DNA of 64,000 nucleotides from Symbiodinium natans (Eukaryota; Sar; Dinophyceae; Suessiales; Symbiodiniaceae): contig CAJNDS010000336.1 of the NCBI GenBank assembly GCA_905221605.1, positions 823,501 through 887,500 on the forward strand, read 5' to 3'. The notes beneath the pieces are model-generated. The model saw only the letters and a program-made list of their open reading frames with translations. It did no database searches and was not told the DNA's origin. Positions 13,943-28,900 of the stretch are shown here, in pieces (the first letter of the stretch is position 1; each line of letters begins with the position of its first letter). The position numbers were made by a program, and so were the translations under genes.

Positions 13943-16900
13943 CCCCCCCAAAAACTCTGATCTTAACACTGAAGCCCGCCCGAAACCCCAAAACCCCGAA
14001 CCCCCAAACCCCCAAAGCCCCAAACCCAAAACCCAAAACCCAAAACCCCAAACCCCTCAACCCCCAACGCTGAACCCTTAAAACCCCAAACCCCCAAACG
14101 CCCAACCCCAACACCCCCAAAACTGCGCGCGCCTGGGGCACAAGGCCAACGATCTTCCGAAGGGCGGCCAGGCCCATTCGCCGGGCGTCGCGGCCTGGGG
14201 TTGAGGGCTTTAGGGTTTAGGGTTTCGGGCTTAGGGTTTAGGGCTTAGGGTTTAGGGTTTAGTGTTTAGGGTTTAGGGTTTAAGGTTCAGGGGGGGTGGC
14301 CCCAGGTCCTGAGCCAAAAAAAATATGTCGTTCCAATCACAGCCACCAAGCTTTTGGAAGCTCCCCCCCCCCCACGACCCAGACCCCTGAAAGTAGATCC
14401 CCTCCCCCTCAGGAAGAGAAAACCTTGAACCCAAACCCTTAACCCTAAACCCTAAACCCTAAACCCTAAACCCTAAACTCTAAACCCTAAACCCTGAACC
14501 CTGACCCCTCGACTGTTTGGATCCTCCGGGTCTTGGGTGCAAAACCCTACGCCCTAAACGCTAATCCCACTAAACCATAAACCCTAAAACCAAACCCTAA
14601 ACCCTAAACCCTAAACCCTAAACCCTAAACCCTAAACCCTGAACCCTGAACCCTGAACCCTGATCCCAAACCCTAAACCCTAAACCCTGATCCCAAACCC
14701 TAAGCCCCAACATCGGACCCTAAAGTTGTACGGACCATCTAAACCATAAGCCCAAAGCCCTGAAACCCTAAGCCCTAAACCCGAAACCCTAACCCGAAAT
14801 CCCAAACCCTGAAACCCTAAACCCTAAACACTAAACCCTGAAACCCTAACCCCTACACCCTAAACCCCAACCCTAAACCCTAGACCCTAGACCCTAAACC
14901 CTAAGCCCCAAACCCTAAACCCTAGACCCTAGACCCTAGACCCTGAACCCTGAAAACCTAAATCCTAAACCCGAAACCCCAAACCCCAAACCCCAAACCC
15001 TAAACCCCAAACCCTAAACCCTAAACCCTATAACCCCTAGACCCTAAACGTAAAGCCCTCAACCCTAAACCCGAATCCCCCCCATGAGAACCTTGCCTCC
15101 GATGTGGATGGTGCCCTGCCGTGGCTCTAGCACGCGGAGTAGGCACCTGGGATGGTCTGAGGTTTGAGGGCTTTTGGGTTTAGCACACAGGGTTTTCGGG
15201 TTTAGGGCTTATAAGGGTTTAGGGAGTAAGATGCAAGTTGCACGAGAAACCTCGAACCAACCCCAAGGATTCTTGAAAGGCGCACGTCCAACCCAACCCC
15301 ACGCTCCACACCCGAAACTACACACCACACCCGAAAACCCCCCCCCCCCACCCCCCCTCCCCCCCCCCCCCACTCCCTAAACCCTTAAACCCTAAACCCT
15401 AAACCGTAAACCCTAAACCCTAACCCCGAAGACTCAAGAAGCCCCTCTGGGCTTTCAAAAGAACACCCTAACAAGCTGGCATGTTCCCCCCCTTACACTA
15501 ACAGTCCTTCATAAGGATTAGAGAAATACCCCCCCCCCCCTACACTGGACCCTAATCTTAAACCCTATAACTTGCATTCCACTGCCCTTAACCCCGCATC
15601 CCCCCTAAACATAAGCCAAGCAAACCCTAACAAAACCCGCAACGCTCGACCCTTTACAAAACAACATATAAAGTCACACCTAATAATCAGAAGCTGTTGC
15701 CCTAAACCCAAAACCCTAAACATCTGAACCCTAAGCATCCAAACCCCAACCCTAGATCGCAAACCTCAAGCCCGAATGCCCCTGAGCCGACTGAGACATG
15801 AATGAGGCAATGAGGTACCTTTATATCCCCTATTCGATGTATATACCCTCAAATCTCAACCCTCAACCTTCAACCCTCAACCCTAAACCCTAAACACCCT
15901 CAGAAGCAGCAGCTATGTCAAGGCGCAAGAGGACTGTTGACTTGCCACAGCCGGTCTTGCCCGCGAAGCCGCAGCGTGTTCGCGGCGCGATGTCCTTGAA
16001 ACTGAGGGCTTTGAGGGTTTGGGGGTTTAGGGCTTTAGGGTTTGGGGTTTGGGGTTTGGGGTTTAGGGTTTTGGGGTTTAAGGTTTAGGGTTTGAGGTTT
16101 AGGGTTTGGGGTGACGGCTAGGAATAAGGGCGTTCAGGCTCTTGGTTGGGAATTTGGGAGATAGCCCGTGACTATACAGAGTGCGTCAAGGCCATCAAGC
16201 CCTAAACCGCAAAACCCTAAACCCCAAACCCTACACCCCAAACCCTAAACCTGAACCCTAAACCCTAAAGCCGAAACCCTAAATCCTAAAGCGCCCCAGA
16301 GGGATAAGAAAGGCACCCGAACTCCCGAATTTTGCCCTATGAGAACTCAGAATGTCGGCGATGGGTTCGGAAGGCCTCTGGGCGAAAGGAAGTCTACAGG
16401 TTTAGGGTTTTGGGGTTTGGGGTTAGGGTTTAGGCTCTAGGGTTTAGGGCTTTTGGTCTCATGGTTTCAGGGCTGGAGTTTTCGGCTTTCAGGGCTTTGG
16501 GGGTTGAAGGGTTTTGGGGCTTTAGGGGGTTTCGGGGTTTAGGGTATGAATACGGTTTCAGGGGGGTTAGAGGCTTAGGAGCATTTAGGGGCTTAAGGGT
16601 TTCGGGGTTTAGGGGGCTTAGGGGTTCAAGCTAGGGTGCAGGCTGAAGGGTTTAGGGTTTCGGGTTTAGAGTTTAGGGTTTAGGGTTTAGAGCTGAGGGT
16701 TTAGGGTTTAGGGTTTAGGGTTTAGGGTTTAGGGTTTAGGGTTTAGGGTTTAGGGTTTAGGGTTTAGGGTTTAGGGTTTAGGGTTTAGGGTTTAGGGTTT
16801 AGGGTTTAGGGTTTAGGGTTTAGGGTTAGTGTTTAGGGTTTAGGGTTTAGGGTTTAGGGTTTAGGGTTTAGGGTTTAGGGTTTAGGGTTTAGGGTTTAGG

Positions 16901-19900
16901 GTTTAGGGTTTAGGGTTTAGGGTTTAGGGTTTAGGGTTTAGGGTTTAGGGTTTAGGGTTTGGGCCTTAGGATGCATCGATCTCTCTTGGTAGCCCAGTCG
17001 CCATACTCTGAGAAGTAACCTGCTCGGAATTGGTTGGTTCCTTTCATAAGGGAGCCTAGAACCCGAAGCCCTAAACCCGAAACCCTAAACCCCAAACCCT
17101 AAACCCCAAACCCCAAACCCTAAACCCTAAACCCCTAAACCCTAACTGAGGCTTTCGGACCCAAGCACTGGTAAAGGCAAGCGGCCACGCTGATGCCGTG
17201 CAGAACCGGCTTGGCGTTGGCGTAGCCTCGAAGGGTTTAGGGTTTCGGGCTTAGGGTTTAGGGTTAGGGTTTAGGGCTTCGGGTTTAGGGTTTAAGGTTT
17301 AGGGTTTAGGGTTTGGGGTTTCAGGTTTAGGGTTTAGGGTTTAGGGTTTAGGGTTTAGGGTTTAGGGTTTAGGGTTTAGGGTTTAGGGTTTAGGGTTTCG
17401 GGATTCAAAGAGCGGGACTCAGCTGGTGCGGCGAGGGCAAAGAAGGATCTTAGGTCTAGAGTTTAGGGGTCTAGGGCCTGGAATTTAGGCCTTATGAAGG
17501 GGAAAGGAGGGCATCCTTATAAGCGACCTTAGGCGGGTTATTCAGGGGCTACTCCCCGGCGAAGCCTCCGGCCCCGGCGCGCCTGCAACCAGATTGGAGA
17601 CGTTCACGCCCATGCCGTTCGCGTCGGCGGACTTGGTTTAGAATTGACGGTGTTGTAGGGCATTGCAGGGTTTGGGGTCTGTGGCCTAGAGTTTAAGGCT
17701 TAAGTCTTCAAATCCATAGAAGAACTACCGAAGTCCCAAACTCCACTTGGAATCTCTTTTGACTTAGTAAGTCCACTTAACCCCTTGTCACAGAAGCGCA
17801 GACCCCCGACAGTAATCCTCCGTCAGCGATCATGATGATGGTGCCTCCTCCTCCTCTTCCAGCTGTTCTAGCTCGTGACGCGGGGGCTTCGGCATTGCAA
17901 GTCCATGGGACCCTAAACCCTAAACCCTAAACCCTAAACCCTAAACCCTAAACCCTAGTGCGGCAATGCACTCCCGCAGGACGATGCTGCGGGCGTCTGA
18001 TGACCCACAATCGCCTGCCCTGCCCTGGGAAGCGGTCCACGGAGTGTACGGGTTTAGGGTTTGGGAGTTTAGGGTTTAGGGTTTAGGGTTTCGGGCTTCG
18101 AGGAAACCATGTACCCGGATTGTTGGGCTCATACAGCTTGCAGGGTTTAAAGGGCTTGAAGGGCTCCTAGGTCTTCGGGGGGTTTCAAGGATGCATAGGC
18201 TTGATCTTGCTTGTAGGGGTTTGTAGGATTCCCTTAACCCTCTCTTTCACAAAGGTATTTAAACCCTATCAAGCGGCACCGGTGTTCTTCTGATTTGGGT
18301 CAATACGAGGGGGCTCAGGGCCCAGAGGGCTCAGGGCCCAGAGGGCTCAGGGCCTAGACTCAGCGCCTAGTGTTTAGGGTAGGGTTTTAGGTTCAGGCTA
18401 GGGTTTAGGGGGTTTAGGGTTCAGGGCCTCGGGTTCAGGGTTCAGGGCCTAGGGTTTAAAGTTGGGGCAGGTGGTTTTTTCTGAATGTTGTGGAATTCTC
18501 TGGGTGGGTATGTTCCCGTTACATGAACAATTGCAGGCCGTCGGGGGGGCTTAAGATGCTGACCCTAAACTCTAAACCCTAAAACCGCAAACCCCTAAAG
18601 TTTCTAGGGATTTGATAGGGTTGTCATAAGAGGTTTTCGTGGGTTACAACCAAACCCTGAAACCCTAGAGCAAGTTTATCGGGTTTCCACGGGGTTTTGA
18701 TAAACTAGAACCAAGAGTAACCTAGAAATAAACAGGGTACCCTTGTTGGGAAAGGGGGCTTGTAAGGGAACCTAAGCCCTGAAACACGGGAACAAGGGCC
18801 TACTTTGGGTCCTAGCCCTAAACCCTAAACCCTAAACCCTAAACCCTAAACCCTAAACCCTAAACCCTAAACCCTAAACCCTGAACCCTGAACCCTGAAC
18901 CCTAAAAAAAGTAGGGGCCTACTCTGGGTCCTGGGGTCTTATCAGGTTTCTGCGAGTTTTCATTCGCCCAGCCGCGCTCCAGAGGATAAGATCCAGGGTT
19001 TTGGGAGGCTCGCAGAGCTCCTGCAAAGGTTTAGGGTCTAGGGTTTAGGGTTTGGGGTTTCAGGTTTAGGGTTTAGGGTCTAGGGTTTAGGGTTTAGGGC
19101 TTAGGGATTAGATTTTGGGGTTTAGGGCTTGGGGTTTTGGTTCTTGAAGATTGTGCTCTTGCTGTTTGGGGTGGTTGGGCCAGGTGGAGCGCGGGTTTTA
19201 GGGCTTTGTGGGTTCAGGGTGCAGCCGCTGCCGAAACCTCGCACTGCAACCCCAAACCCTAAACCCTAAACCCTAAACCCTAAACCCGAAACCCGAAACC
19301 CGAAACCCGAAACCCGAAACCCGAAACCCGAACCCCAACAACTGTTCCGGAGCTGAAAAAAAGGCTGCCTCAGAATTCGAGGGTGCCAGGGCTACAAGCT
19401 CGAGATACTCTGGTTTAGGGCCTTGGGTTTCCCAAGCCCTCAGCTCTGCAACCCCTTCTTCCTAAACCCCAAACCCTAAACCCTTTGTGCCTTCGCCATG
19501 GCTTCAACAGACCTGCTGGCGCCATTCACCGCCACGATGTCGAAACCCTCCAGGCCTCTGCGTGGGGGGAGGAGCGGACCAGGCCCGAACCCTAAACCCT
19601 AACCCTAAAGCCTAAACCCTAAAGCCTAAACCCTAAACCCTAAACCCTAAACTCTAAACCCCCCCAAAGCCCGCAACCTCTGAACAATCCTAAGGGAGCT
19701 GCTACCGGAGCCCGATCTCCAACCCTGAGCCCCTCATCCCCAACATGTCGACTGTCTCTTCAAGTTCCCTAGGAATACAAAACCCTAAACCCTGAACCCT
19801 AAACCCTAAACCCTAAACCCTACACCCTAAACCCTAAACCCTAAACCCTTTTCTGGCTTACAGGGGGCTTATAAAAAGAACCTAGACCTTGAAGAGGAAA

Positions 19901-22900
19901 CTTTAAAAAAGAAATAAAGGGCCTACTCTGGGTCCTAGTAGTAATACAAAGGGTTGCCCCTTTTCTGGCTTACAGGGGGCTTCTAAAAAGAACCTAGACC
20001 TTGAAAAGTAAACTTTAAAAAAGAAATTTATGGGCCTACTCTGGGTCCTGGTAGTTCCCAAAAAAGGGAACCTAGCAATACACAAAGTGTGGCAACCGAA
20101 AAAAACGCTTACCTGTATACATAAACCTGAAAGCCTTGGCGGGCATAAGCAGGCCGGCGCGTGGGCACAGGCACGCCGGTTCGAGGGCATAGGCACGGCC
20201 GGTTCGTGGGCGTAGGTAGGCACGCCGGTTTGTGGGCATAGGCACTCAGAGTTCAGGGCCTAGAATAGGGTTTCCTCGCACAACCCGAAGCCCCCACACC
20301 CCAAACCCCCTACCCCCCCGAAACTCCCAAAACCAACAACATAATCAAGGCCCCTGAACCCCGGACCCTACACCCAAAAGCCCCTGAACCTTTAAACCCC
20401 AAACCCTAAACCCTAAACCCCAAACCCTAAACCCTAAACCCTAAACCCCAAACCCTAGACCCCAAACTTCCCTGAACCTTAAAGGCAGCCCGGGCCGCCC
20501 TTCAGCATCTCGCACTTGGGGGCCAGGTCGGACAGTCGCCGGCCTGGCTTCAGGGTGCAGGGTTCAGGGTTCCAGCTTCTGGGTTTAGGGTTTAGGGTTT
20601 AGGGTTTCGGGTTTCGGGTTTCGGGTTTAGGGTTTAGGGTTTAGGGTTAGGGTTGAGGTTTACTGCAGGGTTTTAGGGGGGTTTAGGGTTTTCTGTAGGG
20701 TTCAGGGTTTACTGTAGGGTTTAGGGGTTAGGTTAGAGGGTCCACCAACCTGGCAGCGTGAAACCTCCCTTTTTCCTCCTTACACCCAGAATGGGGGTCC
20801 TGCGGCAACTTTTCTGTGAAGGAAACCGCAACCAGTGCCACTTTTCGGACCCCCCGAACCCCCCCCAACCCCCCCCACCCCCCCACCCCTCCCCCCAAAC
20901 CCCACAAAGCTCCAACGTTGGCGCATACACCCTGAACCGCAAACCCAAACCACCAAACCCAAACACTGCACCTGTTCTCCCGCAGGGTCGGCGGCTTGAG
21001 CCGGAGGCTTTTAAATCCGGGCGCGCCCGTGGTGTATCGCGGCTAGGCGCCTAAAAGCTGCAGAGAGGGCCCCGAACTCCAAATCCTAAATCTTAAAGAG
21101 GGCCCTGAACCCGAAATCCTAAGTCCTACAGGCATTACCCCAAAGCACCACCGCAGCCCCAAATAGCTGTTAAAACCCCAAAAAGCTTCAAAAAAAAACC
21201 ACAAAGGGGGGAGGCTGGTATTTGCCTGCTCCCGAAGAACCATCACAGCCCCAAATAGCTTTAACAACCCCAAAATGCTTCCCCAAAACAGGGAAGCCTG
21301 GTATTTGCCTGCTCCCGCAATGAAAAATGCTGTTTTTTAGTACCGGAATCGACGGTTTCGGGACCCCTCCATTTGACCCCAAAGCACCACCACAGCCCCG
21401 AATAGCTTGAAAAAGCCCTAAAAGGCTTTAAAAAGCCGGGTGTCCCGGGGACTCCCCGGGACAGCTGTTGTGGGGGCGTCCGGGGGGGCCCCGGACAGTT
21501 GTTTCGAGGGACCCACGCCCCAACGCACCCCAGCCAGTACAACCTGTCCCGGGGGGGCCCCGGCACAACCCGGGGGGCCCCGGGACAGCCCATATTAGAC
21601 TAGGATTTAGGATTTAGGATTTAGGATTTAGGATTTAGGATTTAGGATTTAGGATTTAGGATTTAGGATTTAGGATTCAGGATTTAGGATTTAGGATTTA
21701 GGATTTAGGGTTTAGGATTTAGGACTTAGGACGTGACTGTTTTCCGAAACTAGTACCAGGTGAGCTGGTGGGAGTGTTCGCAGCCCGGTGAAATCCCTAG
21801 ACCGTTACCCGTCAAACCAAACCCCCCCCCCCGCCCCCCCTTCATGCTCTTGCGGGCCAGTGGCAACGTGTTTTGGTTCTGTGCCAGTGCTGGCTGATGA
21901 TTTCGTAGGAGAAGAATTATGTGGCCCTTCACGTCGTGACTAAAAGTGCTCAGCGTTGACGTTTCGCATCAGGGTCCTGCTAGCTGGGTTACTGTTGAAA
22001 AAAATACAAATTTCGGTACGGCAGGGCTCGTGAGAACAAACTACACGAGAGACACCACACCCAAGGTCAACGACAGCTTGGCGCAAGGCCGGCGGGGATC
22101 GAGCAGCCAGCCCCGGCGGCGGGCCGTGGCGTTCCACTTTCACATCCACCTGGAATCATGACGTCAGGCAGAAGCTCTCTCAATATTCAATACGCCAACG
22201 CATCCCACACGTCTGTATGCTCAAACCCAAGTCGAAATCAAGCTGTAAGGCACTGTAGGGGCCCCACATTCTGCCAGCGCGCGTAACGGCCCTTCCGCCG
22301 GCCCTGGAATACGGTCAACGGTGTGAAGCTTGTTGGCAGCCTTACATCGTCTTGCGGAGTGTCGCCGAGATGTGCTGGGGGCCAGGGCTGCTAGACTGCT
22401 AGACAATGCGGATGAAGCTGCAAATGAAGTCCCACCTCAAGCCAGCGCCGCACCTTGCTTCCTGGCGCCGCAGCAAGGAGCACTTTGGCTCCTTGCTGCG
22501 TAGGCTGCCACACGACCCGCCGACCACATCCTAGCCATCTCCATCAAAAGTGATCCATCGAAGTCTCCAGCGAGGCACCGCGCGGCGTACTCCGTGGTTA
22601 AGCCTGTCCGGGCAGAGTCCAAAGCGACTACCGGGCTCACTATCGGTGAGGGCAACGGAGGCACCTCTTCGACGGGGGGCGCAAATCAAACTCGAATCAA
22701 CTATCAGAAGCCTTGTAGTCGGGGCAGATGATCTCGCGTTTGCGCACTTTGGGGCGAAACGGGTAGCGCCTGCATCTCCCGAGCGTGAAACAAATCTATC
22801 GCACCCTGAATTGCTTTTAAATCACAGCCACTCTGCACACGCATCTTGGAGGCGCGATCGTCGGGCCTTACGTGTGCTTCCGGGACAAAGCATTGAGATA

Positions 22901-25900
22901 ACCGTTTCCGGCGGCCCGGGAGTCTGTTAAGCAAGTCTGAGATATATATATATATATGATACATATATATATATATATACGTATATATAAATATACATAT
23001 ATAGATATGTATATATATATATATACGGTACCCCCCCCCAAAAAAAACTACGTTTCCATGTGCTCTTGCCTGAAGTCCGACAGATCGGCCTCCCAGTTTG
23101 GTCATGATAGCGATTTACTAATTCATTAAATCTGTTCCTCAATTTCACTAATCTACCTAATGTAATTGATTGAATTACTTTAATTAACTTCGTTGATTCC
23201 AAAAAAGCTTACTAAATTCACATAATTTAATCCACTCAGCAATTGCTCGAGCGAGTGCTCCAACAGAAGTGACTTGAACAATTTGCTCGAGATCGTGGAT
23301 TGCTATGAATTTTAATAAGATTCCTGTTAGTTTTACTTGGGTTCCTATTAAATTTTATAGGATTCATAGGGTTGTATGAATTCAATAGGAATCCCATTTA
23401 AATCAGTAGGAACCCCATTGACATGAAAGCCCATTGAAACGAATAGGAACCCTTTTGAATTCAAGAAAATGCGATTAAAATAAATAGGGTCCCTACAAAA
23501 ACATCTATGATTTCTTTTAAGAGTAACAGGAAGCCGTTTAAAATGAAGATGAATCCTATGAGATTAAGAAGAGGAGTCCCTGCAACTCTGCCAAAACCCT
23601 AGAAAACACAGGGTTGCATGCATTTTACACACAAAACCTGAAAATACACATGCTTCTCAGGTTTTTCAATGCGAAAAACTGAAAATCCTATTTACTCCAA
23701 GGTTTCGGCAGCATTGTGGACAAGAGTTTCAGAGCCAAAAACTGCGTTGTTGGTGCAAAAGCATCACGCAACACTCATGCAACACTCACGCAACACTCAC
23801 GCAACACTATATGCAACAGTGCCAAAACCCTGGAAAACGCATGGTTTCCAGTATCTTGCACAATAAAACCTAACAAATACAGGTTTCTTAACTTTTTCAA
23901 TGCAAAACACTGGACATCCTACTTTTTCCGAGGTTTTTGGCAGTGTTGCATGCAGTGTAGCATGTAGTGTTGCATGAGTGTTGCGTGAGTGCTGCGTGAT
24001 GCTTTTGCACGGGAGACGGTAACACCAACGATGGGGCCGGTACCAGAAACGGTCTACACTGGTCCCCCCCCATTTGCAAATAGTGCGATTGCGTGCCAGA
24101 TTCTTGTTGCCACTGTGCTTTCATCAGAGATTTTGAGCGGGGGGAAAAGGGATCGCTGCTGTGGCGTGCCTGCGCCATTGAGGATTGAAGGAATATGGGG
24201 TTTAGGGTTTGGTTAGGGTTCAGCTGCCTCTTGAAGAGCCTAAAAAAAACGGGCAGCGCGACAAGCAAATACTCGGGAAGCGTGCAGTTTCCGGACTCCA
24301 AATCCAGATTGGAGTCCAGGGTCTGCGTGCCTCTCTCAGGACCAGCGCATGCCGGAAATTACGTGCCTGCCGATGTTTTGTACTTAAGCACAACGAGGCC
24401 ACCAGTGGTTGCGGGCAGCACAAGGCCGCTCCCCGTTTAGGGTTGGGGTTTAGGGTTTAGGGTTTAGGGTTTGGAGTTTAGGGTTTAGGGCTAAGGTCTA
24501 AGGGCTTAGGGCTTAGGGCTTAGGGCTTAGGGCTTAGGGCTTAGGGCTTAGGGTTTAGGGTTTAGGGTTTACTGTTTAGGGTTTAGGGTTTAGGGTTTAG
24601 GGTGTTTTGACAGTTTAGGGGGCGGGGTTTTGGGGTTTGGGGGGTGTTCGGGTGTTAGGGGTTAGGAGTGCGCGCACAAGATGCGTACAAGCCAAGCCTG
24701 ATCCTGAGACCATAAAAACCCTCAACCCAATTGTTTGAAGCAACCCGAAACCTTCTTAAAGCCACCAAAAAACTCAAAAGCAATCCGAACCACCCTCAAC
24801 CCAAAACCTAAGACCCTAGACCCTAAACCCTAAACCCTAAACCCTAAACTCTGGGTGTTTCATGCACACATGGCCTGGCTCCATGCGGAGTCCGCGATTT
24901 CCTGGCCCGCGGCGCATGAGGGGACGGCCTGGTAAGGTTTAGGGTTTGGGGTTTAGGGTTTAGGGTTTAGGGTTTAGGGTTTAGGGTTTCGGGTTTAGGG
25001 TTTAGGGTTTGGGGTTTAGGGTTTAGGGTTTAGTGTTTAGGGCTTAGGGCTTAGGGTTTAGGGTTTAGGGTTTAGGGTTCAGGGTTGAGGGAAGGTTTAG
25101 GGTGTTGCGCTGCCTGAAAGCTCAGCTGCCCATTTGGGCTGAAGGTGGTTTGTCTTTGTTAGCGCTTTCTTTTTGCTAGAACCCTAATAACCCTAAACCC
25201 TAAACCCTAAACCCTAAACCCCAAACCCTAAACCCCAAGCGCTTCCAACTGCTAGGATGCAGAGCCAGGCCCTCATTCCCTTTGTTTGGGGTTTAGGATT
25301 TCGGGAGCCGGAGTAGGCACTTCTTCCCCTTTTCTTAGGGTTCAGGGTTTAGGGTTTAGGGTTTCGGGTTTAGGGTTTAGGGTTTCGGGTTTCGGGCTTC
25401 GGGTTTAGTGTTTAGTGTTTAGTGTTTGGTGTTTGGTGTTTAGTGTTTAGTGTTTAGTGTTTAGGTGTTTAGTGTTTGGTGTTTCGGGCTTATGGCTTGG
25501 GATGGGTTCATGGATCAGCTGCTGGCAAGCTTCGTCGAATAAACCCTCAACCTCATCCTGGGTTTTTCATGCAAAACCCCTAATCCCGAAGCCCTAGGCT
25601 CACAACCCTAAGCCACCCCAGAACCCTAACCCTAAAAACTCCTGTGAGCCCTAACTCCCGAAAACCTTCAATTCCTGCAAGCCCCCCGACCCACCCCACG
25701 CTCCAAACAAAGAGAGAGAAAACAAAAAGAAGGCTCTGAAAAAGCAGACCCCTAAACCCCAAACCCTAAACCCTAAACCCTAAACCCTAAACCCCGATGT
25801 ACAACCCAAACTCCCAAACTCCAAAAAGCCCCAAGCCCGAAAAGCAGACTCAACTAAAGACTGAAAACGAAGCACTAAACCCTAAACCCCCAAACCCTAA

Positions 25901-28900
25901 ACCCTCAACCCTAAACCCTAAACCCCCAAACCCCCCAAACCCTAAACCCCAAGCCCTAAACCCTAAACCCTAAACCCTAAACCCCAAACCCCAAAACCCT
26001 GAACCCTAAACCCTAAACCCCAAACCCTAAACCCCAAACCCCCCAAACCCTGAGCCCTAAGAAGACCTCCGTCCCGGCCTTCGCTGTGGAGGCCGCCATC
26101 CTCCGGCGCTTCGATGGGGCTTAGGGTTTAGGGTTCAGGGTTTAGGGTTTAGGGTTTAGGGTTCAGGGTTTAGGGTTCAGGGTTTAGGGTTCAGGGTTTA
26201 GGGTTTTAGGGTTTTAGGGTTTTAGGGTTTTAGGGTTCAGGTGTTGAGAGGGCTTGAGAGGGCTCAGGAAATTTAGGGGGTTGAGGGGTTGAGGGGTTTA
26301 GGGGTTTAGGGGTTTAGGGGTTTAGGGTTTAGGGTTTAGGGTTTAGGGTTTAGGGTTTAGGGGTTTAGGGGTTTGGGGGTTTAGGGGTTTAGGGGTTTAG
26401 GGGTTTAGGGGTTTAGGGGTTTAGGGGTTTAGGGGTTTAGGGGTTCAGGGCTTTGGGGGTTTAAGGGTTTAGCCCCCTCCCAGAGGCACCCTAACTCAGA
26501 ACGATTCGGGTTTTGGAGTTTTGGGGTCTAGGGTTTAGGGGCTCTTCCGTGTCTCTTCGGTGCCCAAAATGCGCGTCCCTTCGGTTTCTTCCTTGCTGGC
26601 TCCTCCTCTTCTCTGGGCCTCCTTCAGTTCCACCTCTCCTCCTGAAAAGGCGCTCTAAGCCCTACATCCGAATCCCTGAGACCCTGATTCCGCTGCCCTT
26701 TTGGGGTTTATGTAGGGTTCGGGGGCTTCGTTTGGGGTACCCAATAAACACTAAAACCTTACCTTCAGGCTCTATAAAGACTCTAAGGACTCGTTGGGGA
26801 GGACTTCCGGGGTTTGGGGTTTGGGGTTTAGGGTTTAGGGTTTGGGGTTTGGGGTTTAGGGTTTAGGGTTTAGGGTTTCGGGTTTAGGGTTTAGGCCTTC
26901 AAGGAGAGCTGGCAGAGGTGCGACCGGTCCACGCGGACCTGCCGAAAGATCACGGGGTCCTGCCGCGTTGGGGGGGGGGGGGGGCGGTTGGTCGGAGGCT
27001 TCGGAGGGTTTAGGGTTTAGGGTTTTGGCGTTTAGGGTTTAGGGTTTAGGGTTTTGGGTTTAGGGTTAGGGTTTAGGGTTTAGGGTTAGGGTTTCAGGGT
27101 TCAGGGTTTAGGGTTTTAGGTTAAGGGTTAGGGGTTCAGGGGTTCAGGGGTTCAGGGGTTTAGGGGTTTAGGGGTTTAGGGGTTTAGGGGGGTTTAGGGG
27201 TTTAGGGTTTAGGGGTTTAGGGGTTTAGGGGTTTAGGGTTTAGGGGTTTAGGGGTTAGGGGTTTAGGGGTTTAGGGATGGGCTTTTGGGCTTCGCCACTG
27301 AAACCGAGCCAGAACGTTTTCAGAACCCCGTACCCTTCAACCCGAAAGAACCGAAACACGTAACGCAAAGCCCAAGAGTCCATGAAACCCTGAACCCTGA
27401 ACCCTAAACCCTAAACCCTAAACCCCAAGGGCATCAAGCCGACCTCCACCCGCCCGGTAATTGTAAAAACGAAAGCAACATATTCGCGCCAATCCGAGTC
27501 AAAACATCATGCAACCCCACCCTGAACCCCAAACCGTAAGCCCCGAACAATAAACCCCCAAACGCACCCTAAATCTTAAACCCACCCCCTAAACCCAAAC
27601 CCTAAACCCTAAAGCTCCCACGAAGAGGGGCTTGCCGTCCTCTGGCAGGTCAAGCGCTGCTTCCTGCACGTCGTTTAGGGTTTGGATTTAGGGTTTAGGG
27701 TTTAGGATTTGGGGTTTAGGGTTTAGGGTTTAGGGTTTGGCTTACAGTCTTACAGCTTAACTTCTCTGAGGGTTTAGGGTACAACGGTACAACTGTGTAG
27801 TTGAAAATGGCCGAGGAAATGCGTGCTCATAGACTCTGATATGAATTTGTCCTTAAGCCGTCTCTTTGTTCGATTAGGAATGACTAGGGTCTATTTAAGG
27901 GTTTAGGGTTTAGGGTTTAGGGTTGAGGTTTAGGGTTTAGGGTTTAGGGTTTAGGGTTTAGGGGGGTTTGGGGTTTGGGGTTTAGGGTTTAGGGTTATGA
28001 CTCACGTTGTTGAAGCGTCCGTTTGGGTGTGGTGTGCAACCTTGAGGCTTAGGGGTCTTCTTGCAGAGCCCGAATCTACAGCTGTGGCTTGGGTCGCAGG
28101 GTTAGGCGGACTTAGGGTTTAGGGTTTAGGGTTTACGGTTTAGGGTTAGGGTTTAGGGTTTTTAGGGTTTTTAGGTTAGGGTTTAGGTTTAGGGTTTAGG
28201 CTTTAGGGTTTTAGGCTTTAGGGTTTAGGGTTTAGGGTTTAGGGTTTAGGGTTTTGCAGCCCCCTCCCTTAAGAACCCTATAATTTGGGTTGAGGGTTTA
28301 GAGTTGAGCTTACTTGTGCAAACGCGCCGCTGCTTTTACAGACTGCGTGTCTGCTGTATATTCACATGCTTGCAGCCAGACGAAACCTCAGGATTTGACC
28401 AGGACGATAGATCCTTCTACCCTGAACAAACCCCAAAACCCCTAAACCCTGTGCTTGTGAAGAACTTCGGGACATCCCCCAAATACAAACAGTTCGTATT
28501 AGGAACCCTAAACCCTAAACCTCACACCCAAACCCTAAACCCTAAACCCACAGTACCCCCTACGAAGGACAGGGGGAACATCCCATGATGCACTTCAAGT
28601 TCGAAGACCCAGGTATCCTGAAACCAAGCGTGGAACCCTAGGGTTTAGTGTTCAAGGTCTAGGGTTTAGGGTTTGGGGTTTAGGGTTAGGGTTTACGATT
28701 TAGGGTTGAGGGTTTAGGGTTTAGGGTTCAGGGTTCAGGGTTCAGGGTTTAGGGTTTAGGGTTTGTGCCCTCAGTATGCCCCAGAAACCTTCTTAAAATC
28801 CCTATAACGCGCCTTACTAACCTGATTACTAAGTCAAACGACCTTCCCAGAAGTGGTTGGTTGGGCTTATAAGGGGTTTCGGCTTGGGGCTTTAGTATGT

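Noticed and set aside
22704-23202. ORFs with YIYIYI stretches
   Set aside because: Produced by the TA microsatellite at 22938-23027.
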